Below are positions 22,299-32,645 of a DNA stretch of 64,000 nt, piece after piece. Location: contig OY744462.1 of the NCBI GenBank assembly GCA_963556145.1, positions 7,750,001-7,814,000 of the forward strand. The letters run 5' to 3'. The notes beneath the pieces were generated by a model. The model was not told where the DNA came from, ran no database searches, and saw only the letters and a program-made list of their open reading frames with translations. How positions within the stretch are numbered: position 1 is the stretch's first letter; each line of letters begins with the position of its first letter. This DNA comes from Hygrocybe punicea. Its lineage: Eukaryota; Basidiomycota; Agaricomycetes; Agaricales; Hygrophoraceae. A program made the translations under genes and the position numbers.

Positions 22299-22983
22299 GG
22301 AAGCCAATAATCATGAGCGACTCCCCCCATTCCTGCTTCTTTTCCTCATGCGGAATGCCGAGGTCATCCCACAGACCAAGTAGGCGGACCTGTTTGGTCG
22401 GCATGTATTTGTTGTATGGGCCGTACCATGCGAGTTCATCAGCGAATTCTCAAGAAAAGTTGTCGTCCACATAAGTGAAGAGGTCCAGGAGTAGGAGAAT
22501 GTAGATGGCGATCCAGGTGACGAGGCAGACGAAGGAACCGAAAACGTGGCCGCTGGCACCATTGCCAAAATGGTTGCAACGATTCACGAAGCGTTTGGAC
22601 TCAAAGGTCATCACCTGGCATATTTGCCAAAGCGGCGCCATCGGCATCAGGTGGTAGGCACGCGACATATCAGACTTGAAAACGACGAGACGATGGGAGG
22701 GGTGGTCTGCGTGTACACGATGCAAGGCGGATCTGAGTTGATGTAAGTTGTCCATCCACACGAAACAGTCCTCGTTGGGAATCAAGGAGTTCTGTGAATA
22801 GGGTTCAGCACTCTGGTTGACGACCATGCAGAGCTTCGAAGAGTGTGGCTTGAGTATCACCCCAAGCGGCATGCTGTACATCCTGGGAAGGAGGTCGTGG
22901 CTGAAGGAGGGCGAAAGCTGCCTGAGCGCGACCTCCACATCATGTTGTTCCAACAGGAAGGCGCGGTGGGAAGGGTCCGGGAT

Positions 22984-23667
22984 TAGCATTGCACAGGGGT
23001 AAGGGTAAACCCCAGGTTTTCAGCATAAGGGTACAGGGGGTAAGGGTAGGGGTTTTGAAATTCATACCCCTGTACACACCCTACCCTTTAAGGGTTTGTG
23101 GAAGAGTATGTAAGGGTCTTACTAAGCAGTTTTAAGATGTGTTTGACTAGTTTTTTTAGGTGCATATCTTATGAAAATGCTTTCCTCAGGCCTCTAACAT
23201 ATTTCTTGTCACAGTTTTAAGTAATTTAGCTTTGTAATTAACACATTAAAGATAGTTTATTGTGTTATAAAATTATGTTACTAAAATATTTGTAATGTTC
23301 ATGTACACTTTCACTCTTCTCATGAATTATTCATACCCTTTTGTGACCCCTATCCCTTACCCTGGAAAACCCTACCCTTACCCTCAATGATAGGGTTTTT
23401 GAGGGTGAGGGTAGGGGTTTGAAGATTTGTACCCTAGGGTTACCCCTGTGTAGTGTTGCCTCAACTCGGCTGGTCAGGAAAAGCTGATCCCGGTTCTGAC
23501 TTTTTGGTGCACAACCAGCTTTCTCACAGGCTGACATTTTGTAGCTATGGTCTATAGCTACAAAATGTCAGCCTGTGAGAAAGCTGGTTGTGCACCAAAA
23601 AGTCAGAACCGGGATCAGCTTTTCCTGACCAGCCGAGTTGAGGCAACACTACCCCTGTGCAACACTA
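22984..23667. mobile_element. hAT-type MITE in DIRS pol, itself carrying a foldback MITE
   Basis: Ends are TAGCATTGCACAGGGG and CCCCTGTGCAACACTA. The target duplication is TCCGGGAT (22976-22983) and TCCGAGAT (23668-23675), one mismatch in 8 bp. Internal sequence is AT-rich between GGGTAAGGGT-like subterminal repeats; no coding. It interrupts pol between RPIS and DPSHR. Confidence 0.85.
23451..23651. mobile_element. Perfect 201-bp foldback MITE nested in the MITE
   Basis: A palindrome of two arms of about 97 bp that appear fully complementary, starting TAGTGTTGCCTCAACTCGG. The 8-bp target duplication CCCCTGTG is perfect (23443-23450 and 23652-23659). A second copy of the same length lies at 53084-53284. 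Confidence 0.92.
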
Positions 23668-24024
23668 TCCGAGATCGGTCGATGCGAGTTGTCCCAGGTC
23701 GTCAGGTAGTAGAGGTCAGAAGTGTGTGCCCAAGGCCAGAAGCCGGTGCATAAGGCATTGCAGACGGAGTTGACAAAAGGACAATTGGGGTGTGAGGCGA
23801 GATAACTTGCGAAGACATCAACACGGATGGGAGTGATGATGGTGAAAAGTCTGGGATTGTTTTGGATTGTGGAAACGGCAGTGGTGTTCTGAAGCTCGTT
23901 CGCGGGCACTGCAGGCACGGGTGGCTTGCGGAGACTGGAAAGGGCGACGGAAAGGCGTTCCGGTCCGTCTGCGTCCCAAACGAGGTAGTGAGCGTATTTG
24001 GGCTGTCGGGACCAAGGGTCCGGC

Positions 24025-25185
24025 TTACTTAGGTGGGCAGTCAGGTGCCCTGTGTGTGGTAGAATGGCACTTGGAGCAATGGTGGATGTAATTGCACTTG
24101 CTGGCGGAGTTCGGGCACTTGTTGTCATTCCAGCGGCGGCACGCATCCTGTTGTTGAGTTTGTGTGGGGATTCCAGGTGCTCGTCGAGATTCATGTTGTC
24201 TATCCCAAGAGTGGATCCAGTGGAGTTGCAAATCCACGAATTCGTGTGCATTAGTAAGGAGGATATCCTGGCGTTGGGCGACGCAGATGCAGATGCCTTT
24301 GTCAAGGGAGATGACACATTGGTGTTGATCTGCGGGAAGGGCGGTGAAGAGCCCGGAAATGTAGTGCCTGAAACGAAGTAGTTTGGATTCTCGCTGCGGG
24401 AAGACAAAGGCGGTGGCCTCAATGGTTGGTTCCCAAGCGGTGATCCATTCACCATGGGAGGTGACGGTTTTGGCAGGGGACGAAGGCCTGAGTGAGATTT
24501 CAAAGGAACTGACCTGTTCCTTGTGTGAGTTCCCAGTGGAAGTGGTGAAGAGTCCGGAGAGGACGTGATCAAGGTCGACGGTCTGCCCGGAGATGAGGCT
24601 GGTCCACTCAGACTGAGGGAACTGCGGGCACGAAGCTGAGTTGAGAATGGAAGCGACGGTGAGTTTGATATCTCGTGAGAAGTTGTCGAGAAGGGTACGC
24701 GTTTCGTGTAAGGACGGACAGAGGAGCGATGGATGGAGAGATTCTTGGATGACCCATGGGCAAAGAGCGATATTGATGCACCGTTTCATAGGACTAGGTT
24801 GCTCGTCGGGATCGTTGAGGGACTTGCTGGCTCCACGTTTAGTCGGTCAAGTAAGGACAAGGCTGTCTTCCCCACGGCTGTCCCTGGGTTCCGCCTCCTG
24901 GTCTCCCTCAGCATAACTGATGTCAATAAGTCGATTGAGTGTGTTTGAGCGGTTGGAACCGCCCTTTCGTATGTTGTAATAGCTGTTGAGCATCCGGCAA
25001 TAGGCTCCGAAAGCCTGTCGATTAACAGTATCGTCTTTGTGGATGGCTCCGAAAGGTATCGCGGCGGTGAGTTCCAGGATGGCTGTGGGCTTGTTGATCT
25101 TGCCTGCACGGTAATCCTCGGTGACCTTGACACACATGTCCCTAACCATTGGCTCAAAGGTCGTTTCCAGGTCAAAGGACGTCAC
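24025..25185 (-). pseudogene. DIRS Gag-like protein with zinc knuckles
   Basis: Minus strand from MTSFDLETTFEPMVRD through KVTEDYRAGKINKPTAILEL, AFGAYCRMLNSYYNIRKGG and MKRCINIALCPWV to a Cys/His-rich C-terminus: CRRWNDNKCPNSASKCNYIH, then CSKCHSTTHRAPDCP, ending at 24025. The latter resemble a CCCH finger and a CCHC knuckle for RNA binding in the particle. One TGA near 24850 (after SLVLT) breaks an otherwise continuous frame of about 386 codons and can be explained by CGA to TGA. It lies directly upstream of pol. Confidence 0.75.
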
Positions 25186-25260
25186 CTGGGTTTGACTTTG
25201 TGCCTCGTTATTGTTCTCATTTTGAGGAATTCAGATGACGATGTAACGAAGTAAATTGCA

Positions 25261-25519
25261 AGAAACCAAAAAACTACGGTCTACAAGGAATCAGGAGAAT
25301 CAAGAAGAGAAAGAAGAACAACATACTCGGGAGGAGATGAGAGCGTTGGTAATAGCAAAGTCTCCAGAGTAAATAAGTAAAATGAAGTGAAACCACGACG
25401 TGGGAAAGCGGGTAGAAACCCCGGGGGTGAAACTCGAGGAAAGGAGAGGCGCAAGGGCTCTCAATTGCAGAGGGTGAGTGCAGTCCGTACGAGTCTTGAA
25501 CCGTAACGTCGGGCATGCA
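25261..25519. other. DIRS 5' flank, nothing recognised
   Basis: Probably leader sequence of the DIRS element; no gene or repeat supported. Confidence 0.4.
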
Positions 25520-26047
25520 CACCTTACAGCGTATCTTGTCCATGAAACATGGGTCAGCCGAGATGGACAATTCCCACTTGAAGTGGGCCAGCCAACCTCG
25601 GCCGACCAATATCTTTTCCCAAGGCAGATGGCTTGGCCGAGGCATACAGCTGGCCAGCCCAAGTGGGTTGGCCAACTGGGGGATATTTCCCGAAACCTAG
25701 TGGGGGTTTCAGCTTGCCATCAGACATGGGTTGGCCGACCCTCTGGGATATATTGGCTGCTCATCAGATGTGGGTTGGCCAACCATCTGCCATATATTGA
25801 CTGCCCATCAAGCATGGGTTGGCCGACCGTCTGCCATATATTGGCTGCCCATCAGGCATGGGTTGGCTGACCCTCTGCCATATATTGGCTGCTCATCAGA
25901 CGTGGGTTGGCCGACCATCTGCCATATATTGGCTGCCCATCAGGCATGGGTTGGCCAACCCTCTGTCATATATTGCCTGCCCCTCAGACATGGGTTGGCT
26001 GACCCATTGGAATATATTGCCTGCCCATCAGACGTGGGTTGGCTGAC
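25520..26047. repeat. 44-bp minisatellite (type B) with unique leader, left copy, first part
   Basis: A leader of about 200 bp (from GCGTATCTTGTCCATGAAAC through CCGAAACCTAGTGGGGG) is followed by 44-bp units with core ATATTGGCTGCCCATCAGGC and GGGTTGGCCGACC. Units recur at 25728, 25772 and 25816. The array is interrupted at 26048 by a hAT-type element and resumes at 28572. The whole leader plus array occurs inverted at 37238-37690. Confidence 0.85.
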
Positions 26048-26190
26048 TAAGGCGTGACATGGGTACGGGTACGGGTACCGGATTGGCGTACCCAGGCAAT
26101 ACCGTACCCTTTTCCATGGTGTTACGGGTATGCCGGTACCGGCATTCCAGTCAGGTGAGTGGTCACTTGACATTGTTGATCACTCACGAC

Positions 26191-27326
26191 TAGGCAATGA
26201 CACGGGTATACCCACAGGTGTCCCGAGGCCAACCCGTACCCGGACCCGCTCCAACCCATACCCGTCTACCCACGGGTCTTTTTTCAGCGGGTAGATGGCG
26301 GGTAGTGGCGGGTCGGGTACGGGTATTGACCCACGCAGGAAACCCGGCGGGTTCCAGCCCACATCTACCTCGCGTCGCTAACACGCACGTCAATTGACGT
26401 GGCGCTGTGCAAACGCGAGGAGTGGGGGGGCTGGGAACCACGCGACGGGTTGGGTTCTTGTGGGCGAGAGACCCTCCCCCATCGTATCTGTCTCCTCATT
26501 CCCCGCACCATCTCCCATTCTCCCCTCCCTCTCATCCTCCTCCGTCGTCGCGTACGCGTCAGCTCGCGTTTCGACACCGTTTAGCCTTGGCGTTCGCAGT
26601 TGCGGCGTCTGGACGGCAGCATCGTGATTGTGGGCACGTGTGGGCATGTACTTGGGGGGGGAACGGGGTCTGGGGTGCGTTTGGGCACGTTCTGTTGCAC
26701 GGGCACGGGCTTTGGGGCCTGTGTGGGCGTCAAATGGTCGGGTGTTGTGAGACCACGGTCTGGGACACGTTTGAATGCGTTTTCTTGCACAGGCGCGGGG
26801 TTTGGGGCTGGGGTGGGACTTGAGATGCGTTCGGACGCGTTTTGCAGTGGGGACGGTGTGTTTGGGGCTGACGCGGGTGCGTGATGTGTCTCCCGTTGGG
26901 TTTTGGGCACGGGGGTTCGCGTTGGGGCACTATTTGATGACTGGGTGTCATGCAACGCGGTTGCTGTTGCTTCTTGCAGTGGGTGTGTAGGGACATGGTT
27001 TCGCGCGAGGATGGGGCCGTTTGGCAGGTGGTTGGTGTTGTGTTGCCACGGAAGTGGTGGCTATTGGCTTCGTCTGTGTTGTCGCGGATGCGTGCGTGCG
27101 TGGGGCAGCCTGTGGCGGCGCAGATGCATTGCTGGGTCTCGTTGTTGACGCCGGTATTTGTCATGAAGCTGTGTGGCTCTGTTTGGGCCGGTACCTGCGG
27201 GTATACCAAGACCCACGGTCACGGGTACGGGTTTTGCCCAGGTCCAAAAAAGGTAACCCGTACCCGTACCCGGCAGTACCCGTACCCGCAACCTGCGCGG
27301 GTTACCCGTACCCGTGTCATTGCCTA
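26191..27326. mobile_element. Nested hAT-type element (GGGTAC family)
   Basis: Ends TAGGCAATGACACGGGTA and ACCCGTGTCATTGCCTA; perfect target duplication CTCACGAC (26183-26190 and 27327-27334). Subterminal ACCCGTACCC repeats, one CAATTG palindrome and a GC-rich middle without recognised coding. Confidence 0.88.
26367..26420. repeat. CAATTG palindrome in the nested element
   Basis: Starts ACCTCGCG, core CGCACGTCAATTGACGTGGC, closes AAACGCGAGG. It shows that the palindrome family is shared by elements with different terminal repeats. Confidence 0.8.
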
Positions 27327-27438
27327 CTCACGACGTGTCTCATTTCATGCGCCAACCCCCACCATCGCCCCAATGCAAGGTGAGTGGGGGTTTCTGGTTC
27401 TATTCTAGGCGACGACAACGACGACGATGATGCCCTCC

Positions 27439-28380
27439 CTCGCTGCAAACGCGAGCAGGGGGTGCACTTCTCTTCTAACGATGACGACAACGATGGCCAA
27501 CACCACCCCTCCCTTGATGCAATGACGCCAACTCTACCCCCTCCCCTCCCTCGCTGCAAACGTGAGCAGAGGGGTGTTCTTCGGTTCTGGGCGATGACGA
27601 CGGCGGTGACGGCCAACACCACCCCCTCCCCTCCCTTGCTGCGAACGTGAGCGGAGGGGTTATATCTTCTAGATCTAATCAACAACCACCGTCACCAACC
27701 CCTCCCTCGCTCCAAACACAAGCGGAAGGGTTCGTCTCTTTGTTCTGGGTGGCTCCATGCACCACACCCCCCTTGTTCATTCCATTCCCAGGGTGAGACG
27801 TTGCACGTCGCGACTCGATCTGGCATCGGTCGTCACTACCACCCCCTCCCTTGCTCCAAACGGGAGTGGAGGGGTTCATGCTTCTGTTATGGGCAATGAC
27901 AGCGACAACCACCCCCTCCCTCGCTGCAAACGTGAGTGGGGGGTCTCTGCTACTGTTCTATGGGACAACGACGATGACGGCGATCCCTCCCTCACTCCAA
28001 ACATGAGTGGAGGGAATTTTGTTCACGTTCTACGTGACTACAACCACAACCACCCCTCCCTTGCTCCAAACGCGAGTGGAGGGTTTCTATTCTAGGCAAC
28101 GACGACCCCCTCCCTCGCTGCAAACACAAGTGGAGGGGTCTCTTGTTTCGTTCTACGTGACTACGGCCACCACCACCACCCCTCCCTCGCTCCCAATGCA
28201 AGTGGAGGGGTTCCTTCATCTGTCATGTCCGCATTCGTCTCTCCTCGGCAATGGCGACAACAACGGTGACACCCCCTCCCTCGCTCCAAAAGCGAGCAGA
28301 GGATTTCTTTGTTTCGTTCTCAGTGACTATGGCTACGGCTCCCCCCTCCCTTGCTCCAAACGCGAGTGGAGGTGTTTCTT
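27439..28380. repeat. Array of about 12 hairpin units with variable spacers
   Basis: A unit of roughly 33 bp, CCCCTCCCTCGCT then CCAAACGCGAGTGGAGGGG, recurs near 27439, 27550, 27613, 27700, 27840, 27913, 27986, 28053, 28104, 28183, 28270 and 28346. Each can fold (CCCTCC with GGAGGG, CTCGC with GCGAG). Spacers of 35-110 bp differ but many contain GACGACGA- or TTCTGTTCT-like stretches. It lies in the outer hAT-type element. Confidence 0.8.
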
Positions 28381-28571
28381 AGTATAGTTATATACATAAA
28401 TATATATTTCTATAGAAAAAACTGAGTGAACCCACACGAACATGTGGTAACCCATGGTAACCCGCCCAAAACCACGGTAATACCACACCCGTTCCCATAT
28501 GGGTACGGTGTTCATGGGTAGGGGTAAGGGTCCAGAAAAAAATACTCAAGGGTAACCCCTGTCATGCCTTA

Positions 28572-28862
28572 TGGCTGACCCATTGGAATATATTGCCTGC
28601 CCATCAGATGTGGGTTGCCCAACTGTCTGCCGTATATTGGCTCCCCAGCAGGCATGGGTTGGCCAACCCTCTGCCATACATTGGCTGCCCATCAGACATG
28701 GGTTGGCCGACCCTCTGTCATATATTGTCTGCCCATCAGACGTGGGTTGGCCGACTCATTGGAATATATTGGCTCCCCATCAGATGTGGGTTGGCTGAAC
28801 GTCTGCCATATATTGGCAGCCCATCAGACATGGGTTGGCCAACCCTCCCCCATATAATGGCC
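28572..28862. repeat. 44-bp minisatellite (type B), left copy, second part
   Basis: Continuation of the array interrupted at 26048; about six units ending CCCCCATATAATGG. It directly precedes the KDZ cluster. Confidence 0.85.
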
Positions 28863-28957
28863 AGACAACTATTTTCTGTTGGCAGAGGGTTATGATCCAG
28901 TTGGTCAGGTATATATCAGTTGATTCTCATGGGCTATATCTTCTGTGATAATATTTA

Positions 28958-31900
28958 TCAATCCATCTTGTTGACAAATGCAGTTTGTGCCTGTGCTATC
29001 ATCTTTGTCCACATCACGATTTGTTTTTCTGCATAACAGATGTGACCCCTCAGTCCCGGACCAACTTTGTCACGACGTGCTTCCCATTGCACTTTCTGGT
29101 GTTGCAACCATCGAACAGTGTTACCCATTTCTGACTTGACGCTTTGTAATTCTTCAGACCACTGATCATATCTGGCCTTTCCACAGAGCCAGTTTACACA
29201 ATACACTGTATAGCAGTGAGATCTTCCATGAATTGCTGTAGGAGAACCATTTACCTTCCTGCATCCAATCGTTGTCCCCAGTCTTATTCCTATCTTTCAT
29301 CCGCCAGATCCAGGGCAGCTTGTGACTCCTCTGGCCCACTCTATTCTCCTCAAGCATATCACCACTCATCTTGAGATCCTCCTGCCTCAGTACTTTGAAA
29401 CGGTCCAGCATTTCTGCACTTCCCCCTAGATTGACCAATGCCTGACGAGCCTGCCTGTAGCTTGTGGCATATTTGCCAACCTTTTGCTGGACAGCATGCA
29501 CATCATCCCATGCTCGAGTCTTCTTCTTCTGACTATTTGCTCCACAGACGGAGGTTCGAAAAATTACCATTTTCTCACCCAGTGTCATCCTCAAATTTTC
29601 CAAACTGTCATTTGCTTGCCCCACCCTGTGTTCTACCTCCTGAGCAGCCAAATTTTCCAAACCCAGCCTAGCACATTCCTCGATTCCCAAGGTAGATGGC
29701 ATTGTAAGTTGACAGTTTTCAGGCCATTCTGTGATGTTGTCATCATCTTCTTCATCTACCTCACCCTCCTCATCCAAATCCATGATCCAATCATCAGCAT
29801 CCGATTCACAATTCACCAAATTACAGTCATCCACTTGTTCACCCAGTATTCCGTGCATTTTTCTGTGGAACGAATCGATTCGAGACTGAAGTCTATTTCG
29901 ACGATCCTCCAGGTTTGCCTTTTCTGTGAAACTGGCAGTTTTATGAACAGTACGCGCCATTGTTTTGAGGGTAGTCCTGTAGGGTAAAAATATATCAAAG
30001 AGACCAATGATAAGGATGAGGATAGTTCCTACTGTGCTTGTTCTATGTTTATTCCTTCATTTAATATTGTCACCCTGCTGGCCATCACATCTTTGGGGTT
30101 CCCTGCAGTTAGCCTCAACCTGATCTCCGCCTGCGATGGTGCTGGTGAAACATCGTTACCGTGTCCAAATTACCCACACTTTATAAGACGAACCTTTCTC
30201 CATTTTGATGTCATATACCCTCAAATGTTCACCATGTAAAACCATTGCATTTTGTTCCTCTTCCTTCCACTGCTCCAGAACTTGCTCATCCACTGTTTCG
30301 CAAAGCTCCTCAAAGGCTGCTTTCATTTCCTGGGTTTCATCCACCGCTTTATCATACCATTTCGACAAAGACCGAACTTTGGGGTGGCTATGGTGATGAT
30401 ATGTATTGATGATATGCCTGTGAATTACGTACCTATTCCTACCAACTTCTTCCAATTGGAATCCCTCATGAGGTTGTCCAGGATCTCATGTCATTGGGAT
30501 TTTGACATGAAATGAATAGCATTGGCAATCTTGTTGATGATAGCCCAGAGTGTCTCCAAAATTTCGTCATCCTGCTGACCAGCCCCATGAACGAAGTTGA
30601 GACTGAACAGGGCAAAACACTTGGCAACATGTGCACCAAGATGAAACTTGCCCACAGCCCCAATGATCTCGAGTGCCTCAGGAAGAGTGAGGTGGTCAGA
30701 ATCGGAAACCCTTTTAGCAAAATTGATGAGCCAACTGCAGACGATATCGTATTCCACAAGTGCTTCTGTGATACCACTGTGACACAGCCTGTTGAGAGTG
30801 TTGCATATCGAATAATCGATGTTCATGTGTCTGGTGCAGGCTGTTTAATAAATTTGTCGCGATTCATAGCTCAAAACACATAACTGACCGTTCACCCTTC
30901 TGGAAGTCAACGACACTGTGCGGTACAAAGCAACCATGCTTCGCACAAGCACATGCACCGATTCCAGTAGCATATAAGTTATGCCGATTGGCATTGGCTT
31001 GGTTGACAGCCTTATGGTTCAAGCACTGTGATCTCTGATAAAGGATCATTGATTAGACGTTCACGAAATTCACAATTCATTAATTACCTCCTTGGACTCC
31101 ATGGAAGCTGCCAGATGAGCACGATAAGGTGCATCCTCCACCATATAGCCTTCTCCATCGATAAGGCCAACGTTGTCATCCGGCTTCCGCATTTTAATCT
31201 GCTCAGCTTTGAAATTGCCATCGACGACGATGCTGGGCCTGTAAAGCCACCTGTTTCCATGTTTGGTAAGGAACTACATGAAAACCGATCAGAATGACCC
31301 ACTGCTGAGGTCTATCCATCCAGTTCTGGGGAAGATTTATCCCCAGCTGGGGACATGCAGGGAAAAACAATGCCAGATCGCCATTACCAGGCTCCCTCTC
31401 AGTCTCATGCCAAAAGCCGAATCATTTCTTGAGGTTCAAGTATCGCCACTGTCTTGAGACCCTCATTAGTTCACGATAACGATCCTGAACAACATAACTC
31501 AGTACTTTGTCCTGTATGTACTCTGTAAGCAAAGAAGTATATCACAAACCAGCAATGTATCTGGAAATGCATTGCAAGACAGTCTCCTTAACTTGTTGTA
31601 GAAGTTGTTTGCAGATGTTTTGCACTCCATCGAATCAATGTAAAAGTAATCCAGCAGCTGGAAAGTGAACGCCAATGATGGCCTTTTTGCCGTTGCAGGA
31701 TATAAACCCATAAGAAGCAGTTGAATGTCTTGAGCTGGGGCATCTTCGCACGAGCACCATCGGATTCAACGTCAGTAAATTCCAGTCATGTGAGTGACGG
31801 TGATGATATCTTCCTCAGCGTGAACATCCAAACCCGGATCCAAATCATCTTCCTCATCAACACCGGACATGAGAACATCATGCAGATAAGTATCTTCAAC

Positions 31901-32516
31901 ACTTTGCTCTGGTTGAACATTTTGATATGTGGGACAATTGCTTCCACCATGGCCAAGAGCCATGACTAGCCCAATTTCGTGAAGGTCATGCGGTAAAAAA
32001 CATCTGCCATTCCATATCTCAATTCTGTGGAATGGATGATGCTTGTGCACCTGCAAGCAACAACGTTGGCAGAAGGAAAGGCACCCATAGCAATCAGGGC
32101 AACAAATGGAGATATCAGCCATGAGACATGTTTGACATGTAGCATCAGAAGGTGGTGCCTCAGATGATAAGAGTTCGGAGAGGTATTGCTTGTGAATGAT
32201 TTTCCAGGCCTCCATTTGGTCATTCTGAGTCTGAATGACAGCAAATTAAGATCAAACAGAACAGGTAAATATTTTATTAACCTGTCCACTTTTACGATTC
32301 CTCTGTCTCACAGGTTCCTCCTCATCCAAATTTGACGTGGAGGCAAATGGAGTCTCTTCAGTCTGTTGCGTCCATTTTATGGGACTGGGGGGTCTGATAA
32401 TGGGCCTGGCCTTGACTGTCTTTCCACCTCATTTGGTCAGCACCACTGTAAATTCCACCTCTCTCGCAAACTCTTTCTTTTTGCCTGAGCGTGATGTAAC
32501 TTTTGATTTCACCATG
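28958..32516 (-). pseudogene. KDZ transposase with CxC2 cysteine cluster, nearly complete
   Basis: A minus-strand multi-exon gene for a KDZ (Kyakuja-Dileera-Zisupton) DNA transposase. In order: basic N-terminus MVKSKVTSRSGKKKEF (32516); CxC2-like cluster CQTCL, CCPDCYGCLSFCQRCCLQVH, HRIEIWNGRCF and ALGHGGSNCP (32110-31940); FTFQLLDYFYIDSMECKTSA (31650); FPACPQLGINLP; the likely first catalytic aspartate in VVDGNFKAEQIKMRK (31220); NQANANRHNLYATGIGACAC and CFVPHSVVDFQKGER; YDIVCSWLINFAKR; VGKFHLGAHVAKCFALFSLN; HGAGQQDDEILETLWA (30560); and the C-terminal DLKMSGDMLEENRVGQRSHK, VNWLCGKARYDQW and AYAEKQ-like end (28958). Introns are expected between blocks. At least one stop (TGA in the N-terminal exon) is present, so it is probably inactive. 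Confidence 0.82.
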
Positions 32517-32645
32517 GATGCAAAAACTTGCTGAAAATGGGAAATGATGGGAAAGACAGTGCCATTTTATGAAGAAAAACACGAGGTAAAACACATGGCA
32601 AACAATAAGACAATAAAAATTATGTAACAAAGCTGGCAGTAAACT

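Larger units (their letters stand above)
20169..24022 (-). pseudogene. DIRS pol: reverse transcriptase and RNase H, interrupted twice
   Basis: Minus strand. The pre-RT region (VDVFASYLASHPNCPFVNSV, TTWDNSHRPIS) runs to 23676. After the 22984-23667 insertion the RT continues from DPSHRAFLLEQ through DLLPRMYSMPLG, VFKSDMSRAYHLMPMAPLWQ and the catalytic box YVDDNFS (about 22460), which is followed by a TGA. The thumb region KQVRLLGLWDDLGIPHEEKK runs to IIGF, where element E3 splits it, and resumes as VDPNALTITMPP at 20951. RNase H follows: TLFSDACLMGMGFW, the Glu of ISYLEALAI, LFTDNSNTVD and IPGTDNVIADALSRG. It copies element RNA into cDNA. Besides the insertions, the stop after YVDDNFS (TGA, plausibly from CGA) inactivates it. 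Confidence 0.82.
18624..25260 (-). mobile_element. DIRS-type tyrosine-recombinase retrotransposon with nested insertions
   Basis: On the minus strand the order is Gag-like (25185-24025), reverse transcriptase with RNase H (about 24022-20169), tyrosine recombinase (20199-19189) and a terminal region with two direct copies of about 110 bp. This order and the use of a recombinase instead of an integrase define DIRS elements, which integrate through a circular DNA intermediate. Two hAT-type insertions interrupt pol (20962-22298 and 22984-23667, the latter holding a third at 23451-23651). Removing them restores collinear pol coding. The 5' boundary is not defined: sequence between 25260 and 25520 carries no recognised feature. 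Confidence 0.82.
26048..28571. mobile_element. hAT-type element in the minisatellite, with a nested element and a hairpin array
   Basis: Ends TAAGGCGTGACATGGG and CCCCTGTCATGCCTTA; perfect 8-bp target duplication TGGCTGAC (26040-26047 and 28572-28579), the duplicated bases being part of a 44-bp unit. Subterminal GGGTAC/GTACCC repeats. It contains a second element (26191-27326) and an array of hairpin units (27439-28380). No transposase. Confidence 0.88.

Noticed and set aside
22990..23110. Telomere-like GGGTAAGGGT runs
   Set aside because: They are subterminal repeats of a MITE with defined ends and a target duplication, not a telomere array.
25728..26047. Repetitive open frames with GWPT/WLPIRHGLAD-like repeats
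   Set aside because: They follow the 44-bp tandem repeat, which cycles through all three frames; not genes.
27439..28380. CRISPR-like array of palindromic repeats and spacers
   Set aside because: The context is a fungal transposon, repeats are degenerate, spacer lengths vary from 35 to 110 bp, and no cas genes are near.
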